Part shown: positions 48,708 through 61,833 of the stretch, in pieces | Layout: the number at the start of each line of letters is the position of its first letter | Position numbering within the stretch: the first letter of the stretch is position 1 | DNA from: Lineus longissimus | Lineage: Eukaryota > Nemertea > Pilidiophora > Heteronemertea > Lineidae | Direction: 5' to 3' | Length of the DNA: 64,000 nucleotides | Assembly: GCF_910592395.1 (NCBI RefSeq) | Contig: NC_088320.1 | Location: 16,430,501-16,494,500 of the forward strand | Made by a program: the position numbers and the translations under genes | The notes under the pieces: generated by a model | Database searches by the model: none | Seen by the model: the letters and a program-made list of their open reading frames with translations, nothing else | What the model was told of the DNA's origin: nothing

Positions 48708-48930
48708 AAGCTGACCATAGGCACAACCATTTTGGCTTGAACTTGATATCCTAAAGCAATTAGAACTTGTTGAAAATGAAGCCAGTGGCCATTAACAACC
48801 CTGGTGGCTGTTTTCTGGAAAACAAGGTACAGACTCCCACCCTTGAAATGACATTCACATAGATTTGAAAGAGTTCTAATTGCTTTAGGATTCTAAGTTC
48901 TTGCCAAAATGGTTATGCCTTGGTCAACCA
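48708..48930. mobile_element. MITE family M2 (CCTAAAGCAATTAGAACT ends)
   Basis: Inverted arms of about 70 bp containing AACCATTTTGGC and CCTAAAGCAATTAGAACT. Related copies: 57390-57560 (complete), about 46285-46420 (left part) and 59765-59815 (right part). Confidence 0.8.
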
Positions 48931-49503
48931 ATAAGCAGTAATCCACACCAGTGATTACCCATAGTTCTATTTCTGGTCAATGCCAGTCGACCAGGGGTGT
49001 CGGGGGGAGGGGGAACCGGGTAGCCACTGCTAACTTCATATATCCAGCTAGACCAGCAAGCAGCTGCAATACGTAACAATTACAACTCTTCGCATCCCTG
49101 CCTATCCAGTCCAACTGTAGAAAGCCTGTCCACCCAAAAATTTATATCCAGTACGTTTTCAAATTCAATTACCAACTTCCAATTTTTAACGGACGGTGTA
49201 GGCCGTAGGTTTCCACTGAATGAGAGAACACTACAGCTGCGAATGAGTATCTAATATTCAAGATGCCACGGATTCTGCACCGAGAAACATCAACTGGAAA
49301 AACAAATCCGTCAAATCGTGAAGATTCGCTGAGTGTTCAAGCAAAAACAAGTATTCACCGCTTGCAATTAGTATCGCACATCACCGAGGCATGTTATACC
49401 TGGTTTCTTGGACGGTGCCATTTGGTGCATGCCTCACATGCCAGAGATCTCAAATCCCTAGAGTAACAAGCCCAAGGTGTTGCGTACTTCATGGCACTAG
49501 GAC

Positions 49504-49850
49504 TCACTGCCCATCCTTGAGGGGGTAAGTTAGGTTTACCGCCTGTCATATGGAGGTAAGTTAGGTTTACTGCCCATCACAGATCAGTAAGTTAGGTTTA
49601 CCGTCTGCCCTGCCCTGGGCTGGTAAGTTAGGTTTACCGCCTGTCCTATGGAGGTAAGTTAGGTTTACTGTCAACCATAGATTGGTACGTTAGGTTTACC
49701 GTCTACCCTTGACTGGTAAGTTAGGTTTACCGCCTGTCCTATGGAGGTAAGTTAGGTTTACTGTCCATCGTAGACTGGTAAGTTAGGGTTACCACCCAAC
49801 CTATGGTGGTAAGTTACATATACTGTCTGTCATAGAGCAGTAAGTTATTA
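49504..49850. repeat. GTAAGTTAGGTTTAC tandem repeat
   Basis: About 10 irregular units of roughly 36 bp, each with GGTAAGTTAGGTTTACYG. On the plus strand each unit has a strong 5' splice-site-like GGTAAGT, but the gene here is on the minus strand. Confidence 0.85.
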
Positions 49851-50226
49851 GTTACTGAGTGACATTTTAGGTTTGGGTCTATTTTGCAAAGCAACACAGA
49901 TAATATCTTAACCCTTTCAATACCGGCTCCAACCAGGGCTGGCGATCACTAAGATACCAGAATGACTTCAATGACATGTCAAATTTTAACTTCCCATCCA
50001 CACTCCAGGCAAGCCACATTGCAAAAGCCTGAAGCACTTGATACGTACCAAGCTCACCCTTGGTTATAAAACAATTTTACCTGCAGATGAACAATTTTCT
50101 ATCGCTCATCGCAGTGACCAATATCGCACGTTTCTGCGATAAGTATTCCAATCCCAGAAACACATCTACACTGAATGACAATCCCAAAGATTACATGAAC
50201 ACAGATCAACAATTTCCAACCGTGCC

Positions 50227-51063
50227 ACCGATCAGCTGACATCCGTCGCGACTGTGGAACGTCACGGATGCATCATCAGGCACAAGACTATGTGACGTCT
50301 AGCACAGGATAATCAGACCACCGATCAGCTGACATCAGTCGCAACCGTGGAATGTCACGGATGCATCATCAGGCACAAGACTATGTGATGTCTAGCACAG
50401 GATAATCAGACCACCGATCAGCTGACATCAGTCGCGACCGTGGAATGTCACGGATGCATCATCAGGCACAAGACAATGTGATGTCTAGCACAGGATAATC
50501 AGACCACCGATCAGCTGACATCCGTCGTGACCGTGGGACGTCACGGATGCATCATCAGGCACAAGACTATGTTACGTCTAGCGCAGGATAATCAGACCAC
50601 CGATCAGCTGACATCCGTCGCAACCTTGGGACGTCACGGATGCATCATCAGGCACAAGACTATGTGACGTCTAGCGCAGGATAATCAGACCACCGATCAG
50701 CTGACATCCATCGTGACCGTGGAATGTCACGGATGCATCATCAGGCACAAGACTATGTGACGTCTAGCACAGGATAATCAGACCACCGATCAGCTGACAT
50801 CCGTCGCGACCGTGGAATGTCACGGATGCATCATCAGGCACAAGACTATGTGACGTCTAGCACAGGATAATCAGACCACCGATCAGCTGACATCAGTCGC
50901 GACCGTGGAATGTCACGGATGCATCATCAGGCACAAGACTATGTGACGTCTAGCACAGGATAATCAGACCACCGATCAGCTAACATCAGTCGCGACCGTG
51001 GAATGTCACGGATGCATCATCAGGCACAAGACTATGTGACGTCTAGCACAGGATAATCAGACC
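50227..51063. repeat. 93-bp minisatellite, exactly 9 copies
   Basis: Units starting ACCGATCAGCTGACATCMGT and containing GTCACGGATGCATCATCAGG and GATAATCAGACC. The copies differ at only a few sites. The array divides evenly into nine 93-bp units. Confidence 0.95.
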
Positions 51064-54000
51064 GGCGGGAATACACAATATATCGGAATTTATATTTATG
51101 ATCGAATCATATGAAAATTACTTTCTCCCGAGGGAATGTTCATGTTCCTAGAATATCAACTCTGATATTTCTGAGATGCAGGGTGAATTAATGTGATATT
51201 GACCCTTACAGAGATAAATGAATAGAGTGACCAGCATTGCAGGCTGGACTAGGAGCCTTCCATTAAGTAAGGCAACTCCATTTCCTGCAGCTATACACCC
51301 ATGTCAAGGCAAGGTGGTGGAGGACTAACTTTAAGGACTGATTGTGGCTGTGGGATGTCACTTTACTGCTGCAGCTGCAGAATACAACAGTATCATGTTA
51401 TAATGGTAATGATGAGCAGTGATGTCTTCATGAAGCTTCTCCCAGCAAAACCAGTGAACCCCATGAAGTAGAGCTGAATACCGAGGCATAGGATTTCTGG
51501 CTTTCTATGTTCAAACAACAGGTCCTCAACATGCTGCCAGGAGTATATATGCTTGATTAGATTATCAAGTAAGAACTGATTCGAGGATCAGCAAACATTC
51601 TGAAGTTGTTGGTACACAAACGAGAGGATGATAACTTCTGATATCCAATCACTCAATGTATCTCTACTGCTATTTAATGGAGGATAAGACACTGTTAATG
51701 AGGTGTTGTTGTTGATACTGGGTAGACAGAGACAAGGGAGATATAGGCCTATATCCAGTTTTTATGCCAATGGTAATTACTGATGGCTGGAGTAATATTG
51801 CTCAGAATGATATTTCAAGGGATAATATTCGGCAAAAACATAACAAATCAATTCAACCAGCATCAAAACAGCCACTTATCAAAAAACATTGCAGCCAACA
51901 CTGCATGAATCTGATATTTGCCACTGAGAACACTATCTGATATTTACAGAACTCATCAGTGCCAAAAGACTGTTTTAGCGCAAGATGACATCACAACAAG
52001 ATGACAATGATGGACTGACATCTCCAGCATCAAGATTACCACGTCAAAATCAAACAACTGCATTCATTAGTTGAAATCCACAAGTGACACCACACTAAAA
52101 ATAACTCCAAAAGCTTTAGTGTCATCTCCAAATCGACATTGACAACTGAGAAATCCACAACAAACTAGTATGCAATTTCCATCCAATTGACGCTAATTCC
52201 AATGCTTCCTTCAAATCCTCCAAAAAAACAACAAATAAGTATCACATATCCCCGTAATGGACAAAACCAAATTCAAGATGGCTGCCACGGGAGCCATATT
52301 GAAGATCACTTCCTAACAATAACAACAGATTCCAAGATGATTGCCAAGTATTCCTCCCAATCCTACTCACAACACCGCAAGAATTCCAAACTCTAGAAGC
52401 CACATGGTAGCTCTTGTAAGTTCTCTGTTCAACTGATGCTGCCGCCAAATGCCCAACGACCTATCTCGACTCAGGTACCTGCGTCATTCCAACGCATGCA
52501 GCGCTGGCTTCATTCAATGATTCACCGCAGAATCTCGCCTGTTTAGCTATCGTCTGCTGCCTGGGTGCTGTCGTCTGCTCCTTGATTAGACCAAATCAAA
52601 ACATGAGATGATCTCAGATCGAGGGGCGATATTGCCAGTTCATAAATGGGGTAGTAGGCTTTTGTTAAATGCCTGTAGGTGGCGCACTGAGGCGTGTACC
52701 TTTTCAGGGCCCATACAAACATCACAGTGACAATGCCAGCTGCTGATGACGTAAATGATATGAAATGAGTTGTAACCGGTCCAGTAAACGAGGTCACAGT
52801 GGATCTCACAATTTCTGATTGGTTTCATCATGGTCGTTTCATCTTGTCTTTTGTTTGTCAGGAATGCTGGCTCGCCCCACAGTATAATGGTAGCGAGGAT
52901 AAAAACAGTTGATTTCACAATGTCTGCTGATGTTACGCACGTCACATCAAGATTTCGCCGCTGACGCACAAATCAAAAATGACGTCACTGGCGTAAACAT
53001 GAATCAAAGATGACGTCGTCAATGTTAGATACAGTGCAGATTATGTAACAATGTCCGAGGTTTGATGTCCCTGGTGAGAGGTTGATGACATCACAGTTAT
53101 TATCTTTGCACCGATTCATTGGTTGATGTTTAATTTGATGGCCGAGCGAACTTCTCCCCTCCTGGAGACAGGAGAGTCACGAGAGTTCGCGAGTAAATCA
53201 CCGAGAGATTACATCTCTTTGATCAACTGTATCGAATCGGCCGTCGTGATGAGTCACCACGCGGGGATTCTTGCGTAAATTCAACAGTTTCGGAGTCATA
53301 ATGACTTGAATATGTTGCATGACTAAACAGTTTTGCCACTTTTTGGCGCGAGATGATTAAATTGAATCAAATCTTCCATGTTGTTTACTTTCTTGGTTAC
53401 AAGGTAGGCCAGTCTAACTAGCTCCTGTCTGAGCTTAACAATTTGCAAGGTATTGGTAAAAAAGCTCTAACGTGATATATGACCTGCTGATGGTAAATAA
53501 TTTCAAAAGACGTGGTTTTAAAGGTAATGTTGAACATCAAGTTATCTACTTCCTATAGCTATGCCAATCACAGCCTATAAAATTGCAGCCATAGTCAGTA
53601 CCATGAAGTGGGGTGAAAGTGGCCCTGGGGGTGAAATAACCCCAAATCCAAAAATCTTATTGGGGCCAAATGATAACAATTTTAGCCCATTGAGATATCT
53701 TTTAACATATTTTTGTACAATGATTCAAGTTTTGATAAAAGATTTACTGCTAGGGTTCATGCTGTATGGTTGAAAATGTATGGGTCAACTTCACCCCACT
53801 ATGGGCCAGTGTCACCCCATCTTACAGGAGGGTCAAATGACGAGAAAGACGGTTGTCCTAATGACAGTTACAACCATGCCATCTATCAACACACTCACCT
53901 GAAAGACAATAGCCATAACAACCATTTTCCAAATATTCGAAAATACAGGCACCAAATTCCTCGCACAACATTGTGACCATCTGTTTTGTTGAAAATGCTG

Positions 54001-55396
54001 ATACTTAATACTCTATATGGAATTTTAGCTACAGATCAATCAGTATTGATCTTTGGATTAGAAACATCATATAAACATTGTTCTACTGCCAAATTTTCTA
54101 CAGCCGCACTGGGGTTCAACAGATCTCCATATTGAAGAGGGATTACAGTTGAGATAATATTGGGATCTCCATACTGGCGAGGGATTTCAGTTCAGATGAT
54201 ATTGAGATCACCATACTGACGGGGGATTTCAGTTCAGACGAGATCTCCATACATGCCTGAATGATATCGATGACGATAATTCAAATTCTCTCACCCAGAT
54301 GTTTTCATGACTCAAATGCAATTTCAAAATACAAAATGCTGCACTGGCATTCCTCGGTGCAATTGCCTTGCAAAACACTAATGAACTCTGGGACAGGAAT
54401 GCCGTAATTTCGCTTTAGAGCATCAGATAATTTCCAATAGACTACCGCAGCTGAAATTGACATGCTTTAACCTTAGTGACTCATGTATGGGGATGCCGTA
54501 GTTTCTGAATATAGCACCGAAACATCAATGGGGTCTCCCGAATATGACTCACCACAAGAAGAGTGGTGTTGAAATTATCGCAATACGCGATGCCGTAGGA
54601 TCTATAAATAGATTGGACGCATCTGAGGAAACCCCAGGAATGACTCACCATGAGCTTTGACGGGGTCTGACGGGGTCTGACGGGGTCTGGGCTCTCAGGG
54701 TGACGAAAGGTGACTTAGTCAAAACCTGCCAAATTCTTTGTCCGTTGGCAGCATGACTGGTGCTTAGGTGCCTGGGATCAAGAACCAGTCATCAAACTAT
54801 TTCTCATCATCCACTTTTTGGCGATGATGATTTGCGATTTCTTTGTCCTTTTTGTCAAAATTTATCATCAAGCTTGACTAGAAATTGCTACATTTATGAC
54901 ACATTGCTTTCATCGAAAACTGCAGACTTGGCCTGTGCTCATGGCTCTTAGTTTTGGAGAAACAAATTTCTTGCAAATCAAATCATGACATTAAATGAAC
55001 AAACAACAGACTGTACTAATTCTCATCAAAAATTTGGCATCGAGCCAAACAAGAATATCACGTCTGAAACAAATCAATCGAGTCAATTACATTCATTTAG
55101 TCTAATTTCCATGTCAAGGAAATAATACCATCTGAAAAAATGTTGTTGTTTTTATAACGACTAATGATTACACAGACTGGGAACATTTCAAGGCGGATAA
55201 AATATATGATTTTCATGTTTGGGTTTCAAATCTGAAATTCCAAACCTTCACCTTCTGCACAGTGCTACTCTATGTCTGTCGTCAGTTTGACCACAACCTG
55301 ATCAAATCGTGCCATTAGTTACTCTCTCTGCCACTAGATGGCGTCTAGGTGGGAAGTGGCGATCGATACATAAATTAGAAAATAACGGTTACTTAC

Positions 55397-55438
55397 GATA
55401 TGACTTCCATATTGGCATCACGCAGTCATCGTCCATGG
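55397..55438 (-). CDS. CHN: Chimaerin exon 2: common N-terminal exon
   Basis: Between TTGCAG and GTAAGT. Contains its own ATG (55434-55436) and reads MDDDCVMPIWKSY, ending in phase 1. The PIWKSY-LY junction with exon 3 matches the vertebrate PPIWKSYLYQLQQE block. The two bases before the ATG keep the frame open to exon 1, so the exon can either be joined to an upstream exon or supply its own start. Confidence 0.88.
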
Positions 55439-56120
55439 CTGCAACGAAAAAGACAGGAGAATATATGAAATTTTGTTCGAGTACATTGTTATTTTTGGAG
55501 CAAGTAGACATAAGTGTCTGGTAACTTAAACTGTTTGTTCTGAAAAAAAGGTTGAATATACATATCCACTTCAATTAGGCTGGTAATAATGTGAAGTGTC
55601 GTTGACATTTGAAACCAATTGGCTTTAGCTGGTAAATCATCACTATAGCCAATTTATCTCAGCTCACCTCGAAATAGGACATTGAGCAGAAAATGCAGTT
55701 GAACCTCTCTATCAAGGACACCCTTGGAGCTGGCAAATGCTGTCCTTAATAGAGAGTTGTCCGGATTATAGAGCTCAAGTTGAATTGGAATGACCAAATT
55801 CTTCACCAAATTCAGTATCCTCAATAGAAAATGGTATCCTGATAAGAGAGGTGTCCGCTAAGGGAGGTTTCGCTGCAATACCCGTCCTCCCATAGCCTTT
55901 CTATCATTTCAAAATACACATAATGAAAGATCTGACTGAGCGTGTTCTGAGTGAACTGGGCAACTATTCTGATTGTAGGAACCAGAGATTTCTGACTTAA
56001 ACCCAGCCCTGGATGCCTTTATCTGTATCTGCAAAGAGGCTGCACAAGATCTGCTGGAAATAATAAAGACGATAATTCTAACAAAATGAGATTTCTACGT
56101 CCTTCTACCAAAACGCTTAC
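55439..56120 (-). other. Chimaerin intron 1 with MITE M1 copy
   Basis: Contains an M1 copy at 55696-55880 (GTTGAACCTCTCTATCAAGG ... AAGGGAGGTTTC). Otherwise featureless. Confidence 0.6.
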
Positions 56121-56307
56121 TATATTTAGTCCCGTAGACGACTGAGTCCTCCTGACATGATATAGCGTCCACCTCTGACCGATATGTCACATCCGCAAAC
56201 ACGTCCTCCGTGCTACAAGCGGCCGTCACCGCGGTGAAGTCATATCCGAACGACTTCCTCCGCAGAAAAGACAGCCGCCGAAACTTCATTTTGAAAGACT
56301 CGTTCAT
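56121..56307 (-). CDS. CHN: Chimaerin exon 1 (candidate first coding exon)
   Basis: ATG at 56307 with an in-frame TGA just upstream. 62 codons read MNESFKMKFRRLSFLRRKSF and on to SVVYGTKY, then a GTAAGC donor in phase 1, which joins exon 2 without a break. A basic, serine-rich N-terminus; vertebrate chimaerins also have isoform-specific N-terminal extensions here. No direct homology, so this rests on splice sites, phase and position. Confidence 0.65.
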
Positions 56308-57073
56308 CGAGAGTCACAAATGTGCGAGTCAAACTCCTGATGGGGCCCAAGGTCACAATAAAGTCTTGTTGATAAAAGATGGAGTCGTAACAGAGCTCCA
56401 GAGTCGTATGACTTTTGACCAATTCTGTGAAGGTAGGAAAGAAGAATGTTTAACTTGGCTGTTCTAATCCTCTTCACATGAACCTCTAAGATTACGATAG
56501 CTAGGCCTAGTACCACCACAGGCCTACAAACAGACTATAGGCCTACAAACAAGGCAAGCTAAGTTATTTCAGAGAGACCTTAATCCATGATAAGAATTCT
56601 AATCCAAAGATGTTTGATTTAATTTGAGGTGATTATGATAATCTTAATTCACAGACACGATTCTTGTAGAAGGAAATCAAACTCTTTAAAAAACAGGAAA
56701 TTGAATTCAAAGGGCAAGTGTATCGAAGGACATAAGTTGGTCTATGTATCCAAGTTCCCAAGTAGGTATCACAGTTGGTTAAATCACACAGACATCAACT
56801 AGGAACACTTCCTCCTTGAAGTAGATGTCAAAATCAACACACACAGAGCCACTCATATAAGAAGTCTTCTAAATCCACTGCCCAAGGCAAAACATTGTCC
56901 AAGTTTAATCCTCAATCAAGTTGTTCAATCTGTGCAATAGGCCTATTGTTGCCGACTCTTTCCTGACTGATAGCCAATGGCTTTATATGTAATATGAGTA
57001 CCTACAGTCAATGTAAATACAAAAGATGATATAATTATTCAATGTGGGCCAATACTGACGGCCTGATTTATAA

Positions 57074-57200
57074 GGTAGAATGGGGTAATTGTAGCCCCGG
57101 TTTAATTGTAGCCCCTGCCTATGATATTGATTGATATCCCCATGCAGCAAACAATGCAAGGGCTACAAATAAACCGGGGCTACAATTACTCCATTCTACC
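57074..57200. mobile_element. Short palindromic MITE (127 bp)
   Basis: About 41-bp arms starting GGTAGAATGGGGTAATTG, with GTAGCCCCGGTTTA inside, pair with the right arm with only two or three mismatches around a 45-bp centre. It could form a long hairpin. Confidence 0.8.
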
Positions 57201-57389
57201 ATACTGGGATTTTTCATTTACTATTTGCTTCAGGAAGTAATTGAAGTAGTTATCTTGTTAGTGACATCACCACTATGCCTGCCCCCCCCCCTTGCCTCAA
57301 TTGCTTTGTCTGTTTGGAAAAAGTCATTTACAAAGAGCATGCAGGCTACATTTGATTCACGATGTCACTTTTCACCCTCGCGTTGTGTT

Positions 57390-57560
57390 TGAGAACTTGA
57401 AATCATAAAGCAGTCAGATTTCTTTCAAAATGAATGCACATCTAAAACCTGGGAGTCTGTTTTCTGGAAAACAAAGGATTTTCCCCCTTGAAATTGACAT
57501 TCACTTCATTTTGAAGGAGTTCTAATTGCTATCGGATTTTAAGTTCTGGCCAAAACAGTG
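57390..57560. mobile_element. MITE M2 copy
   Basis: Left GAACTTGAAATCATAAAGCA and right GAGTTCTAATTGCT...AAGTTCTGGCC, as in 48708-48930, more diverged. Confidence 0.7.
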
Positions 57561-58701
57561 GTTTTTATCATGAGGTCATCACCTACCATGCTAAAGGGAC
57601 AGACAAAAGATAGCAAACCCATATGACCATGACAGCATTTGATTCAGTCAAGTCAGGTATGACAAGTCATTGTGCTGCCCTCAAACATGGCTGACCGTGA
57701 CAATATTCTATTGTCAACCCTAACTCATGACAAGTGACATGAATCCCTAAGTGGCCTTATTGCTGGGACTTATACATTCACACAGGATCCCACTCAACTG
57801 ATTAATCAAAGTCCTCAGCCTTAACAACAATAGGCTGTATTGAACTAGCAGCAGAATATTATAACTCAAATCAGAGCTGGTCAAAGTGAGTGGCAATGGG
57901 CCTACCATTGATCGAAAAGAAACGGCAGTAAGACACACTTACAACGCCGCCGAACACAGACTATCAATGACAACAAAGTTTCCAAAGAAATTTATCCCCG
58001 CACAAGTTTTGTGGGATTTGAAGATTGTGTCAATTCAGTGGAATCCTCCTTTAAACTTGTAATCACACAGCTAAGAATAAAGAGTAAAATTTCTTAACCA
58101 ATTGAATTTTCAACCACAATTTTAGATGGATATCTGGCACGGAGTCTGAATCTGGCTCTACTCGATCTGTGAAATACACAACAAGTCCCCCAACATTTTC
58201 TGATGGAGCCATCCTGCATAATTTCGCCTTGCGACTGACTGAAGAAGAATCAGAACATCTCTCCAAAACCATTTCTGGGAAACACTTTCAGCGAGAACTC
58301 CTTTCTTACCAAGTCCTGTGATCTGAAATCATTTTAATTCACCAAGCACGCCGATGCCATTGTTTTTGTGGACACCCACAGCGATGAAGTAAGACCACTT
58401 GTGACATGTGACAACATTGACAGAGACAAAACTGTCGGTTCATGTGAATTTCGCATGATCAGTTTTTAGCCTACATTTTTACCACCATCAAAATGTACTT
58501 CATTATTTCCAGCTCCAAAAGGAACATAGTTAGCTAGAAATGGTCCTCTAGACTCATGATTAGGTCAGAAACTTGTAGTAGAATTCCATAGTTATGACTC
58601 TTGCAGCAGATTGGACCATTTCAGATACCGACTGAGGCACAGGAAATAAAGGGGCATATTGAGCATTGCATATATTCCTTTATTGAGAAGTTGAGATTTA
58701 C

Positions 58702-58891
58702 AATGGAACCTCCCTTTGCGGACACCTCTCTATTGAGGACAACCTCTCTATCAACAAAATGATTAAGGACACTTGGTTTGGTCCCAAATTGATTGTTTCC
58801 ATTCAATTTGACCTCTCTAATCAGGACACCTCTCTATTATGGACAGCACTTGTCAGTCGCGAGGGTGTCCTTAATAGAGAGGTTTTACTGT
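58702..58891. mobile_element. MITE M1 copy, inverted orientation
   Basis: ATGGAACCTCCCTTTGCGGA at left and CCTTAATAGAGAGGTTTTAC at right: reversed relative to 32381-32563. Confidence 0.75.
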
Positions 58892-59942
58892 ATATCTGAT
58901 TCACAAACAAGTCAATCCAGCAGGAATGTAAGTTATGCAATATCAACCTGATTATGTTAACATTGATCAAGATGATAATAATGGCATCCTGGTTACTAAA
59001 GGTCAACGGAAGGGACTCCGGACATGCATAGGTCATTTGGTCAACGAGAAACGATAACATCAACAACATGAACTAGATATGGCCATGAGCTTGGCTTCTT
59101 GGACAGAATGGAGGAAACATGGAGCTGATTAAAAACACTGTGCTGCCATCTTCTAACAGTCAACAAAAACACAGTGCTGCCATCTTTTAACAGTCAACAA
59201 AATCTGGTAAAGTAAACATCATTTTCTCCAATAATGGGCCGCACATGCCCTGCGTGGCACCACATGTCTTAGCAGCCGGTGAGGGGCCACACAATCAAGA
59301 TAAATGACAAGTGTATATCAAAATCTTGTAACTGTAAGTTAAGAAGGGGATGACTGGCCCAGTCAGGTTCCAAACACAACACAAATCATTCATCAGATCT
59401 CTTGGTCTCCTTCAAGTACGGGGACTGTCAGGTGCTGCCATCTATACAAACATTGCCAAACCAGAGTAGAATATGACTACAATCTGGTTTATTATTTCTT
59501 GTCCTGAAACAGAACATGACTCAAACTCGAGCAAATCAATACCCAGGCGCTTTCTTCACCCAAAACCACCGGGCAGACATCAATAAGGACTGATCGATAT
59601 AATAATGTGGCGTTGGTTACCAGACACGGCGTGTGGAGATATAGATTCCTAAACCAACAGTTACAAGTGGTGGAGGAAGTGAATAGCACTTGAATACTTC
59701 ATTTAGATTCAAGAAAGTGCCAGTTGGATCATCGAGTCGAGATGTTATCAAAAACTTTCCGTCAATAGAGTTCTAGTTGCTTTAGGATTTTGAGGTCAAG
59801 CCAAAATGGCGATACCTGTGGTCAACTCTTGATATAACAAGTAATAAAGCAGGGCCTGATTGGTCAATCAGTGTTCGCAATATTCAGCCCACAAAAAAAC
59901 GTGAAACTTTAAGGAATTGTACAAATAAAATGGAAGGAATAT

Positions 59943-60438
59943 TTTGCAATATACAGTGGTATACAGTAGTCTTATGACTCATGTAGGTACAGTTTGCAAT
60001 ATACAGTGGTATACAGTAGTCTTATGTCTCATGTAGGTACAGTTTGCAATATACAGTGGTATACAGTAGTCTTATGTCTCATGTAGGTACAGTTTGCAAT
60101 ATACAGTGGTATACAGTAGTCTTATGTCTCATGTAGGTACAGTTTGTAATATACAGTGGTATACAGTAGTCTTATGTCTCATGTAGGTACAGTGGTATAC
60201 AGTAGTCTTATGTCTCATGTTGGTACAGTTTGTAATATACAGTGGTATACAGTAGTCTTATGTCTCATGTAGGTACAGTTTGTAATATACAGTGGTATAC
60301 AGTAGTCTTATGTCTCATGTAGGTACAGTTTGCAATATACAGTGGTATACAGTAGTCTTATGTCTCATGTAGGTACAGTTTGTAATATACAGTGGTATAC
60401 AGTAGTCTTATGTCTCATGTAGGTACAGTTTGTAATAT
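59943..60438. repeat. 50-bp minisatellite, about 10 copies
   Basis: Units TTTGCAATATACAGTGGTAT, then ACAGTAGTCTTATGTCTCAT, then GTAGGTACAG. One copy lacks the first part (about 60190). Confidence 0.95.
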
Positions 60439-61833
60439 TATGAGAGAACATATTGTTATGGGAGACAATTACTCTCCATTGATGTCAGAAACACTGACAA
60501 ACAACACTATCAACTCGTAATGGAGAATGCATACATTAAGGCCAAATGAATTGAATTTTCAGAATTACATCACCTTCCATCCCAATTTTCGCAAGATCAC
60601 CAAAAAATTCATATTTTTTATATTTTGATCAAAAAGTGTTTCGTCCATATGTTTTAAATTTGTCCTGGAATAGCCTTGAAACGTTCATATAAAATAAACT
60701 CTTTGGCAAAGAGATTTATCCCGATATCAACTAAAAATAAATGTTACACGGCCTAACATGAAAGTTATACTTGTTTTTGATGCAATATTTATAAGAACAG
60801 TAGCAGAGGTTGTTGACTCATATCATCACTGTAGTTGCCATGACATTTTTTTGTGATATTGTTAAGTAAGTATACCCCCAGCACAATTATAGCCTCTGCA
60901 ATGCATCAAATAGCTGGCGGTACATGTTAATGCACACATAGGCTATAATTGTATCACCTTGCCCTACTTTCCACCAAAGAGATACAGTGATGCAAAGGTC
61001 AATGTAAATCATGTCCCCCCCATCAGGCCATGACATCCTCCCTGAGAAGGGAGGGGACCAGGGTTACCATTGACTGATGCATAACTTGTACAATCCACAG
61101 ATCACTATTTGAACACATTTTGGAGGATTGTCCCGTTGAGAATGCCGGGCCCGACACTGTTAGAAGGTTCTGAGGACAGGCAGCTCGGTATGACTGGGAT
61201 TATAAGTCAGGCGCCCGCCCGACCAATAACGCTCGTGGAGAACACATCTATGATGTCTGACAACTGTTTACCTCATCATTCATGTCATTGTGTCACAATT
61301 ACATGTAATTTCTCAAGGCATTTCCGCTAGCAAGCATACAGGGAGACAGAGTCCAAGGTTTATGCCAATAGGTACAACATGAAAGGTCACAAACATGAAG
61401 AGCTATTGAGTGTTTATACCTGAACTCAGGGTCACAGCTGGAGGGTGGGTAGGGGTAACAGATGCCCCCCCCCCCCCCCCAGGTTCATCAAACACATGCT
61501 TTTCATCCAGATTTTGGCCGATTCTCAAACTGACAAAGCACAGAGGAGGTATTTTGCCGCCCCCCTCCCCAGGACCAACTACACATGCACAGAAAATGAA
61601 TAATTTGGGTCACTCTGCATACCAGTAGCCAAGAACATAGATGTCACTACCAGTCAGGTGGCCACAACATCATGTTGTTAGCTTGGGCTATGAAATAAAG
61701 GGGTTCACGATGGATCGAGATCAGCCCCCCCCCTCATCTTGACAGACAAGAATTGATAAGAATCTGATATTGAAACGGGCTCTGCACGCTCTCTCAAGAA
61801 GACGGGCCGGGCCGCCCAGCTGGGACTACTTAC

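Larger units (their letters stand above)
44361..55396 (-). other. Chimaerin intron 2 (11 kb)
   Basis: A large intron holding minisatellites at 46784-47340, 49504-49850 and 50227-51063, and MITEs near 46287 and 48708. CRE-like motifs (TGACGTCA at 52980-52987, TGACGTCG at 53011-53018) lie in the 52.9-53.3 kb stretch, which could be a regulatory region. A few 60-110-codon frames near 52543-52969 have no recognised domain. I see nothing else. Confidence 0.7.
36658..56307 (-). other. CHN: Chimaerin gene (SH2-C1-RhoGAP), 3' end missing from window
   Basis: Eleven exons join in compatible phase into about 474 residues: a variable N-terminus (1-76), a pre-SH2 segment, SH2 (about 103-190, Arg130), a linker, C1 (276-325, all eight zinc ligands) and RhoGAP (from about 350, arginine finger Arg374). 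Chimaerins are Rac-specific GTPase-activating proteins controlled by diacylglycerol, acting downstream of tyrosine kinases at the plasma membrane and in axon guidance. About 58 residues, including the conserved RhoGAP asparagine helix and the C-terminus, are expected after exon 11 but not found. They may lie beyond the window start, or the gene or assembly may be broken. One invertebrate gene corresponds to both vertebrate CHN1 and CHN2. Confidence 0.93.
56308..61833. other. Region upstream of chimaerin exon 1; MITEs and a minisatellite
   Basis: Holds inverted repeats at 57074-57200, 57390-57560, 58702-58891 and 60864-60974 and a 50-bp minisatellite at 59943-60438. A 69-codon minus frame at 58063-58272 has no recognised domain. 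If 61834-61995 is an alternative chimaerin exon, this region is intronic. Confidence 0.5.

Noticed and set aside
50227-51063. CRISPR-like array (also considered for 33458-36518)
   Set aside because: Units are contiguous with no unique spacers, and the surroundings are clearly animal DNA.
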